A stretch of 10,265 nt of DNA from DATECU01 sp035286745 (lineage in GTDB: Bacteria; Acidobacteriota; Vicinamibacteria; Fen-336): contig DATECU010000267.1 in assembly GCA_035286745.1 (NCBI GenBank), positions 1 through 10,265 on the forward strand, given 5' to 3'. Made by a program: the position numbers and the translations under genes. Within the stretch, counting starts at the first letter, position 1; the number at the start of each line of letters is the position of its first letter. Of this stretch, positions 4,435 to 10,265 are shown one piece after another. The notes under the pieces were generated by a model. It saw only the letters and a program-made list of their open reading frames with translations, did no database searches and was not told the origin of the DNA.

Positions 4435-6840
4435 CTAACGAGGAGTGGGTGGGGCGATCAGGCGCTTGAACTCAGGCTCCGAGCGAAGGCTCTCGAAGTC
4501 GGGATCGTCGGCGATGTGCCGGAGCTCGCCGTGGCCCAGGGCGATGCCCTGAGCCAGTTCCTTGAGGGCCGCCTCGCGCCGGCGCTGCACCGCGTGCAGT
4601 CGCGCCGTCTGCACGAAGTAGGTGGTGTCGTCGCCCTCCAGGCGTGGTGGCTCCTGGCTGGGCTGGTGCAACCGGGCGGAGATGCGGGCCAGGAAGTTCT
4701 GGGCCTGCCAGCGCGCCGCTACCGCCTCCTGGTCGGAGCGCTCGCCGATCCTCAGGCACTGCTCGCGAAGCCGCCCGAAGGCGGCAGTTGCCCGGTCCGC
4801 TGCGCCCAGGTTCTGGTAGGCGACCCCGGCGTAGTAGAGCGCCGCCAGATCGCCACCGGCCACCCCCTGATACGGGTTGCCGAAGTGGCGCGGCGTGCGC
4901 TCGTGAGCCAGCAGCAGGCTGGCGCCGGCGGCTTCGTAGTCGCGCCGACCCAGCTCCAGCCAGCCGCGGAGATGGTAGGCGTTCCCGTAAGAGGGATCCT
5001 GCTTCAGCGCCTGATCCGACACCGCCTGCGCCCGCGCCGTCTCCCCGGCCATGTAGAGACCCCAGGCGGCGTCGGTCAGGTTGGTAGCGTCGGCATCCTT
5101 GGCGGCGGCCACGGCTTCGAACTCGCCCAAAGCCTCGCCGCGCCGGCCGGCATCCAGCTCGATTCGTCCCAGGGTCGTGCGCTGGCGCAGGAAGGCGGGG
5201 CCCTCTCGACTGGGCCACAAGCGCAGCGCCCGCTGGGCCTCGCGCAGGGCCCGGTCGAACTCGCCCTTGCGCCGAAAGGCCTGGGAGAGCAGCGAGGAGA
5301 GGCGCGCCCGTTCGGCGTCGGGGAGGGAGGGCGATTCCACATGGGCCTCGGCCACCAGGATGATCTGATCCCAGCGTCCCTGAGCCAGAAAGGTCTCGGC
5401 GACCAGCCCCGGGACGCCCAACTCCTGAGCGTAGGTGGGATAGAACTGGAGCAGCGCGTTCCAGTCGTGGAGCGCCACCGAGGGCTGCTGGCGAATGATG
5501 AAGGCCTCGAAGCTCTTGACCAAGAGCCGCTCGCGATCCGGCAGCTCCTTGAGCAGCCGCGCCGCGGCCTGAATGGCGGGGGCGGGATCGGGATCGCCGT
5601 AGCCCCAGCGACGGCGCCAGTGTTGGGTTTCCGCCTTCTTGACGTAGGCCTGCGCGAAGGAGGGGTCGAGGGCCAGGGCCTTTCCCAGCAGTGCCTCGGC
5701 CTCCTCGGCTCCCGCGCGACCGCCGCGGGCGAAGCGGCCAAGCGCCTCAACGTAGAAGCGCGACGCCTCCACCGAACGCGTGGTGAGTCGGGTGGGCCGC
5801 CATTCGGCGCCGCGGCCGCGATCGCTGGGGCCGAGGTTGTGCAGCAGCTTGAGGCACAGCTCGTCCACCCCCTCCAGCAGGTCCGCGGGGTGCTTGCCCC
5901 GGACCGAGGCGTGGCCCTCGGTCCGGCCGGTCGCCACGTCCACCACCTGCGCGTTCAGGACGAAGCGGTCGTCGAAGCGGACGAACGAGCCAGTGACCAG
6001 CTTCTCGGCGCGCAGGCTGCGGGCCACTTGGGCGGCGACCGGCTCGGAGGGCCCCTTCTCTTCGTCGCCCACACCGGCATCCGCCAGCGCCGCCGCCAGC
6101 CGGTGACGCGCCACCACCTGCATTCCGGGCGTCTGCCCCAGTTGGGTGCGGATCATCTCGGCCAGCCCCTGACGCAACCAGCCGCTCACCGCCACCGGCT
6201 CTTCCACCTGGATCGGCATCACAACCAGCGAGCCCGGCTCCGGAGCGAAGCTGGCGACGGGGCGAGGCTGGCCCCGCCAGAGGGCAAGCGCCACCCCAAT
6301 GAGCGCGAGCAGTCCCAATCCGATGAGCCCCAGGCGCCAGCGGTTCCGGCTGGCTCCGTTTCCAATGGCCGGCGGCGCCGACTCTCCGCTGGGTTCGCTC
6401 GCCGGACCCTGAGCGTCGGGCTCGGTCGTGGCTTCGCCGGTCCTCACCTCGGCCAGGAACCGATAGCCCCGCCTGGGAATGGTCTCGATGTACTGCGGCG
6501 TCTTGGCGTGGTCGCCCAGGGCCCGCCGGATGTCCACCACGCTCTGCACCAACACGTCGTCGGTGACGAAGGTCTCGGGCCAGAGCCTCTCCATCAGCTC
6601 GGACTTGGCGATCACCCGGCCCCGATGCTGCGCCAGGTAGTGCAGCGTCTCGAAGGGCTTGGGGGCGAGCGGGACCACCCGCCCACCCTCCAGCAGCCGC
6701 CCCGCCTCGGGGTCGAGCAGGAAGGGGCCGAACGCGAGGGGCTTACGAGGATCGATGAGTTCTTCGCTGATCACTGGTTTCGGCGTGAGTTCGTCGAACT
6801 TTCGTCGTCCGCTCGTGACTTCCGAGCGATGGCTCCCCAT
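4435..6840 (-). CDS. Membrane-anchored winged-helix regulator with periplasmic TPR domain (CadC/ToxR-like)
   Basis: One-component transcription regulator of about 801 residues that spans the inner membrane. Residues 35-132 form an OmpR/PhoB-type winged helix: FGPFLLDPEAGRLL, VVPLAPKPFETLHYLAQHRG, the helix region FVTDDVLVQSVVDIRRALGD, and the hallmark YIETIPRRGYRFLAEV. A Pro/Gly/Ser linker leads to one transmembrane helix at about 170-188, preceded by RNRWR, which predicts a cytoplasmic N-terminus. The periplasmic part has a TolB/FlgO-like region at about 203-335 (SLVVMPIQVEE, EKLVTGSFVRFDDRFVLNAQVVD) followed by TPR-like helical repeats from about 355 to 790. ATG 6840 is chosen because GGAAG precedes it; the frame stays open further upstream to 7197, but that part overlaps the receptor gene and is not protein-like. 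GTG 6774 is the alternative. It is divergent from the TonB-dependent receptor and upstream of xylF. No receiver domain is present. Target genes and ligand are unknown. Confidence 0.88.
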   Translation of the reverse strand: MGSHRSEVTSGRRKFDELTPKPVISEELIDPRKPLAFGPFLLDPEAGRLLEGGRVVPLAPKPFETLHYLAQHRGRVIAKSELMERLWPETFVTDDVLVQSVVDIRRALGDHAKTPQYIETIPRRGYRFLAEVRTGEATTEPDAQGPASEPSGESAPPAIGNGASRNRWRLGLIGLGLLALIGVALALWRGQPRPVASFAPEPGSLVVMPIQVEEPVAVSGWLRQGLAEMIRTQLGQTPGMQVVARHRLAAALADAGVGDEEKGPSEPVAAQVARSLRAEKLVTGSFVRFDDRFVLNAQVVDVATGRTEGHASVRGKHPADLLEGVDELCLKLLHNLGPSDRGRGAEWRPTRLTTRSVEASRFYVEALGRFARGGRAGAEEAEALLGKALALDPSFAQAYVKKAETQHWRRRWGYGDPDPAPAIQAAARLLKELPDRERLLVKSFEAFIIRQQPSVALHDWNALLQFYPTYAQELGVPGLVAETFLAQGRWDQIILVAEAHVESPSLPDAERARLSSLLSQAFRRKGEFDRALREAQRALRLWPSREGPAFLRQRTTLGRIELDAGRRGEALGEFEAVAAAKDADATNLTDAAWGLYMAGETARAQAVSDQALKQDPSYGNAYHLRGWLELGRRDYEAAGASLLLAHERTPRHFGNPYQGVAGGDLAALYYAGVAYQNLGAADRATAAFGRLREQCLRIGERSDQEAVAARWQAQNFLARISARLHQPSQEPPRLEGDDTTYFVQTARLHAVQRRREAALKELAQGIALGHGELRHIADDPDFESLRSEPEFKRLIAPPTPR

Positions 6841-6988
6841 ACTCGCTTCCAGACATCCGCCGTCGGATCGAGTCCCAGGCTGGTTTTCGGCAGGATCTTG
6901 TCCGCAAATGTGCCCGAAAGCAAGGCTCTGGGCGGGGCCCCCAAGGTCCGCCGGCTCTTCATGCAGGGGTCTCGAGGAGAAAGGCGTT
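6841..6988. promoter_or_regulatory. Divergent intergenic region between regulator and TonB-dependent receptor
   Basis: This 148-base region must hold the promoters for both genes if both starts are right. I could not pick out convincing -35/-10 boxes or an obvious operator palindrome. At its right end GAGGAGAAAGG (6974-6984) is a strong ribosome-binding site for the receptor ATG at 6989. Confidence 0.5.
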
Positions 6989-9900
6989 ATGAACAGGCTC
7001 TCGTTCAGGGGCATTTCGGCGCGGCTCGGCCTCGCGTCCGTTCTGGGACTCCTGCTCGCCGGTCCCGCCGTGGCCCAAAGCACAGGCCGTGTGGAGGGCA
7101 TCGTCGCCGACACCACCGGGGCCTCGGTCCCCGGCGCCAGCGTGACCGCCACCAACCTCGGCACCAACGTCGCGAAGACCGTGGTCACCGACTCCACCGG
7201 CGGCTACGTCCTGATACCGCTCGCCGTCGGCCGTTACCAGATCAAGGTCGAGATGCCGGGCTTCAAGGAACAGACCACCAGGCTCACGCTGAGCGTCAAC
7301 CAGGCGGCCCGGCTCGACTTCAAGCTCGAAGTGGGCGGACAGACCGAGACGATCGAAGTCACTGGCATGGCCCCGCTGATCGAGAAGAGCACCTCGTTCA
7401 TCGGCACCGTGATCGACTCCAGCCAGGTCGAAGACCTGCCGCTCAACGGCCGCAACTTCACCCAACTGGCCACCCTGGCCCCCGGGGTCACCCGCGGTAT
7501 TCCCGGCAGCAACGCCTCGGGGGGCAGCGGTGAGGCCGAGACCTTCCGTTACGGGGAAGTCGGTGGCGGTGCCCTGTCGGTGAACGGGCTGCGCGAGCAG
7601 TTCAACAACTTCCAGCTCGACGGCATCGACAACAACGAGACCCTGGTCAACAGCATCGCCTACTACCCGTCACCCGAGGCCATTCAGGAGTTCAGGGTCA
7701 TCACCACCAACGCGCCCGCCGAGTTCGGACGCGCCGGCGGCGCCATCACCAACCTGGTGACCAAGAGCGGCGGCAACGCCTTCCACGGCAGCGCCTGGGA
7801 GTTCAACCGCGCCAAGGGCCTGGCGGCCACACCCACGTTCGCCAGCGAGAAGCCCGACTTCGGACAGAACGACTTCGGCGCCACCTTGGGCGGCCCCATC
7901 AAGCGCGACAAGACCTTCTTCTTCGTGGCCTACCACGGGCTCAAGTCCACCATCCCGGTGGAGGCCGGCGGGACCGTCACCGTGCCTACCGCCAAGATGC
8001 GCCGGGGCGACTTCTCGGAGCTACTCGGCCTCTCCTCGCCCATCACCATCTACGACCCGGTGACCGGCCAGCCCTATCCCGGCAACGTGATCCCATCCTC
8101 CCAGATCGACCCCGTGGCCCAGCGCTACCTGAACGCCTTCCCGCTGCCCGACCTGGCAGGCGTCACCCACAACTACGAGACCCACCGCGAGAAGAACAGC
8201 ACCTTCCACGACTTCGACCTGCGGCTCGACCACAACCTGACGGCCAACGACACCCTCTTCTTGCGCGGCAGCTACTGGGACGACAAGTTCAGCGATCCGG
8301 GCCGGATCCCCGGCTACCAGGCCGGTTTCGGCTCCGGCAGCTCCGGCAACAAGGGTTTGAGCATCGGGTTAGGCGAGACCCACACCTTCTCCTCCAACCT
8401 GGTCAACGAGTTGCGCCTGGGCTACGTCGACTTCAAGTTCGAGTTCCTGCCGGTCGGATACGGAACCGACCAGAACAAGGCGCTCGGGATTCCGGGGCCG
8501 GGAGGCACCACCGTCGCCAACGGCATCTCCTTGATCGGCGGCGGCAACGGCACCTACATCGAGTATCTGGGCGACTTCGGCCAGTACATCGTGAAGCAAA
8601 AGACCTTGCAGCTCTCGGACTCCCTGACCTGGCTCAAGGGCAGCCACAACGTCAAGGCCGGCTTCACCCTGCTCAGACGCGACCTCACCTTCGAGCGGAC
8701 CCGCTTCGGCAAGGGGTTCTACTTCTACTCCGACTTCACCGCCACCCCTGGCAACAAGCCCGACCCGGGCCACACCGGCTACGAGGTGGCGGACATGCTG
8801 GTGGGCAAGACCCAGTTCACGGCCACCGGCGTCCCGGGTTATGTGCCGCGGGAGACGCTGAGCTGGGAGAACGCGGTCTTTGTGCAGGACGACTGGCGGG
8901 TCAACCGCAAGCTGACCCTGAACCTGGGGCTGCGCTGGGACGTCTTCTCGCCCTATTACGAGAAGGACGACAAGCTGGCCAACTACGACCCGGACACCAA
9001 GAGCCTGACCCTACCCGGCCAGAACGGCGTGCCCCGCGCCACCGTCGACACCGACGGGAACAACCTGGGCCCTCGCGCCGGCTTCGCCTACCAGATCGAC
9101 GACCGGACGGTGGTTCACGGCGGTTACGGGATCTTCTACTCGCTGGATCGTGGCGGCGTCGACAACCAGCTCTCGGAGAACCCGCCGGCGGTGGTCACCG
9201 AGTTCCGATTCGAGGGTGCCGGCTCGGCGGTGAGGATGAGTGAGCCGATCCCCCTGCCCTCCGCCGTGGATCCCAAGAACCCCGTCTTGCCTCAGGGCTC
9301 GGGCGTGGTCTTCGTCCCTCGCGATAGCAAGACAACGCTGGTGCATCAGTTCAGTGCAAGCGTTCAGCGTGAGCTGACCCGCTCCACTGCCGTGATGCTG
9401 GCTTATGTGGGCACCCGAGGCTACAACCTGACTGCCGTCACCAGCACCGCCGGCTTCGGCGGTGGCATCGAGGGACGCCTCACCACCGTTCAGAACATCG
9501 GCGCCTCGCAGTACGACTCCCTGCAAGTGACGGTGCGGCGGGCCCCCACCCGCGGTCTGTCGTATCTCCTGTCGTACACCCTGGGGAAGGCCACCAACGA
9601 CACCCCGGGCCAGTTCCCCGGCAACGCCTCGGCCTTCCGCAACACGCCGACGGACCCGCGCAACCTGGGCTTGGACGAGGGGTATGCCGACTACGACGTG
9701 CGGCACCGGCTGACGTATGCCGGCACCTACGATCTGCCCTTCCTGAAGGACAACGCGATCCTGGGTGGCTGGACGCTCAACGCGATCGTGACGGTGCAGA
9801 GCGGAACCCCCTTCACCGTCTACGCGGGCGACAAGCGGGCCGACCAGAGCGGCGATCCCAACGACGGCCCCAAGACCACCGAGGAGTGGTTCGACACCTC

Positions 9901-10174
9901 GGTCTTCTCGGCCGCCGCCGGCATCCAGGGCACCGAGAAGCGCAACGCGGTGCGGGGACCGGGCTTCTACAACGTGGACATGTCGCTGTTCAAGAGCTTC
10001 AAGCTTGGTGGCCGGGCGGCGCTCGAGCTGCGCCTTGAGGCCTTCAACGTGCTCAACCACCCGCAGTACGGTCAGCCTAACCAGTTCGTGGGCGACAGCA
10101 ACTTCGGCAAGATCACCTCGACCCGCCTCAACTCCGAGCGCCAGGTGCAGTTGGCGGCGCGCGTGACCTTCTAG
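6989..10174 (+). CDS. Oar-type TonB-dependent outer-membrane receptor with CarboxypepD_reg-like domain
   Basis: Outer-membrane active transporter, 1061 residues, a typical length for the Oar-like family of Acidobacteriota. Signal peptide 1-30 (hydrophobic core LASVLGLLLAGPAVAQ). Residues 33-115 are a carboxypeptidase-regulatory-like fold (GRVEGIVADTTGASVPGASV, GGYVLIPLAVGRYQIKVEMPGF). ETIEVTG at 120-126 resembles a TonB box at the usual place before the plug. The plug, about 128-265, has PLNGRNFTQLATLAPGV, LSVNGLREQFNNFQLDGIDN and the AEFGRAGGAITNLVTKSGG motif. The rest is a 22-strand-type beta barrel (KLTLNLGLRWDVFSP, NLGPRAGFAYQIDD, DVRHRLTYAGTYDLPF, LEAFNVLNHPQYG), ending in VTF, a terminal aromatic as expected for BAM recognition. 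ATG 6989 is set by the signal peptide and a strong ribosome-binding site; the frame is open 110 codons further upstream, but those codons overlap the regulator. Substrate unknown; a plant-polymer breakdown product is a guess from the xylose transporter nearby. Confidence 0.94.
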   Translation: MNRLSFRGISARLGLASVLGLLLAGPAVAQSTGRVEGIVADTTGASVPGASVTATNLGTNVAKTVVTDSTGGYVLIPLAVGRYQIKVEMPGFKEQTTRLTLSVNQAARLDFKLEVGGQTETIEVTGMAPLIEKSTSFIGTVIDSSQVEDLPLNGRNFTQLATLAPGVTRGIPGSNASGGSGEAETFRYGEVGGGALSVNGLREQFNNFQLDGIDNNETLVNSIAYYPSPEAIQEFRVITTNAPAEFGRAGGAITNLVTKSGGNAFHGSAWEFNRAKGLAATPTFASEKPDFGQNDFGATLGGPIKRDKTFFFVAYHGLKSTIPVEAGGTVTVPTAKMRRGDFSELLGLSSPITIYDPVTGQPYPGNVIPSSQIDPVAQRYLNAFPLPDLAGVTHNYETHREKNSTFHDFDLRLDHNLTANDTLFLRGSYWDDKFSDPGRIPGYQAGFGSGSSGNKGLSIGLGETHTFSSNLVNELRLGYVDFKFEFLPVGYGTDQNKALGIPGPGGTTVANGISLIGGGNGTYIEYLGDFGQYIVKQKTLQLSDSLTWLKGSHNVKAGFTLLRRDLTFERTRFGKGFYFYSDFTATPGNKPDPGHTGYEVADMLVGKTQFTATGVPGYVPRETLSWENAVFVQDDWRVNRKLTLNLGLRWDVFSPYYEKDDKLANYDPDTKSLTLPGQNGVPRATVDTDGNNLGPRAGFAYQIDDRTVVHGGYGIFYSLDRGGVDNQLSENPPAVVTEFRFEGAGSAVRMSEPIPLPSAVDPKNPVLPQGSGVVFVPRDSKTTLVHQFSASVQRELTRSTAVMLAYVGTRGYNLTAVTSTAGFGGGIEGRLTTVQNIGASQYDSLQVTVRRAPTRGLSYLLSYTLGKATNDTPGQFPGNASAFRNTPTDPRNLGLDEGYADYDVRHRLTYAGTYDLPFLKDNAILGGWTLNAIVTVQSGTPFTVYAGDKRADQSGDPNDGPKTTEEWFDTSVFSAAAGIQGTEKRNAVRGPGFYNVDMSLFKSFKLGGRAALELRLEAFNVLNHPQYGQPNQFVGDSNFGKITSTRLNSERQVQLAARVTF

Positions 10175-10209
10175 TGAGCTGGGGGGCGCGGCGTCATTGA
10201 GCTGGGGGG
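10175..10209. repeat. 12-base direct repeat just after the receptor stop
   Basis: TGAGCTGGGGGG occurs at 10175-10186 and again at 10198-10209. The second copy forms part of the left arm of the hairpin at 10202-10230; the first could compete for the same C-rich arm. Confidence 0.7.
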
Positions 10210-10230
10210 TGCTTCCGTCGCACCCCCCAG
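10202..10230 (+). terminator. GC-rich hairpin downstream of the TonB-dependent receptor
   Basis: CTGGGGGGTGC (10202-10212) and GCACCCCCCAG (10220-10230) form a perfect 11-base stem with a 7-base loop TTCCGTC, 27 bases beyond the receptor stop. It is followed by a C-run, not a T-run, so it is either an atypical terminator or a transcript-end stabiliser. Nothing further is recognisable in the last 35 bases. Confidence 0.6.
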
Positions 10231-10265
10231 ACCCCCCCCGCTGCGCCGAAGTGAATTCGGCTCCG

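Noticed and set aside
6659..6988. Upstream extension of the receptor reading frame by 110 codons
   Set aside because: A signal peptide and strong ribosome-binding site place the start at 6989; the extra codons overlap the regulator's N-terminal coding region and carry no recognisable domain.
6841..7197. Upstream extension of the regulator frame by 119 codons
   Set aside because: It would lie antisense to the receptor start and signal peptide, and its translation does not resemble any part of this regulator family, in which the winged helix is close to the N-terminus.
4423..7533. Very long open frame (1036 codons) on the plus strand antisense to the regulator
   Set aside because: It covers the regulator in antisense and then runs into the receptor gene in another frame. 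Its translation is Gly/Arg/Leu-rich without domain logic, a common effect of strong GC-rich codon bias. The minus strand shows clear winged-helix, membrane and TPR features.

Overview
The window is GC-rich, double-membrane (diderm) bacterial DNA, most likely from an Acidobacteriota member or a close relative. That reading rests on three things: a full-length Oar-type TonB-dependent receptor with an N-terminal carboxypeptidase-regulatory-like domain, a membrane-anchored winged-helix regulator with a TPR tail, and short CACAGAG/CACAAAG intergenic repeats. The first two families are greatly expanded in that phylum. The taxonomic call is inference from family content; no rRNA, tRNA or marker gene is present.

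Layout. The minus strand carries, in its direction of transcription, a ToxR/CadC-like regulator (6840 to 4435), a XylF-type periplasmic D-xylose-binding protein (4348 to 3308), a XylG-type double ATPase (3043 to 1526) and a XylH-type permease (526 to the left edge, partial). Together the last three make a high-affinity xylose-type ABC importer. The run is not compact: 264 bases separate xylF from xylG and 997 bases separate xylG from xylH. The second gap holds an oppositely transcribed gene (786-1418, plus strand) for a small unrecognised two-helix membrane protein. The TonB-dependent receptor (6989-10174, plus strand) is transcribed divergently from the regulator across a 148-base intergenic region, and a strong GC hairpin follows it near the right edge.

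How the genes may work together (inference): the receptor would bring a glycan or other large substrate across the outer membrane, XylFGH would import the pentose across the inner membrane, and the membrane-spanning regulator between them may control one or both.

Non-coding structure is the most unusual part. A perfect 40-base direct repeat lies at 1-40 and 627-666, and resemblance to XylH stops exactly where the left copy begins, so the permease is either interrupted there or the sequence is mis-joined. A family of CACAGAG/CACAAAG-type repeats sits in every gap of the xyl region, with inverted copies flanking xylG. A heptamer tandem array (four AGTCRRY units) lies upstream of the permease. 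No CRISPR array, transposase or RNA gene was seen.
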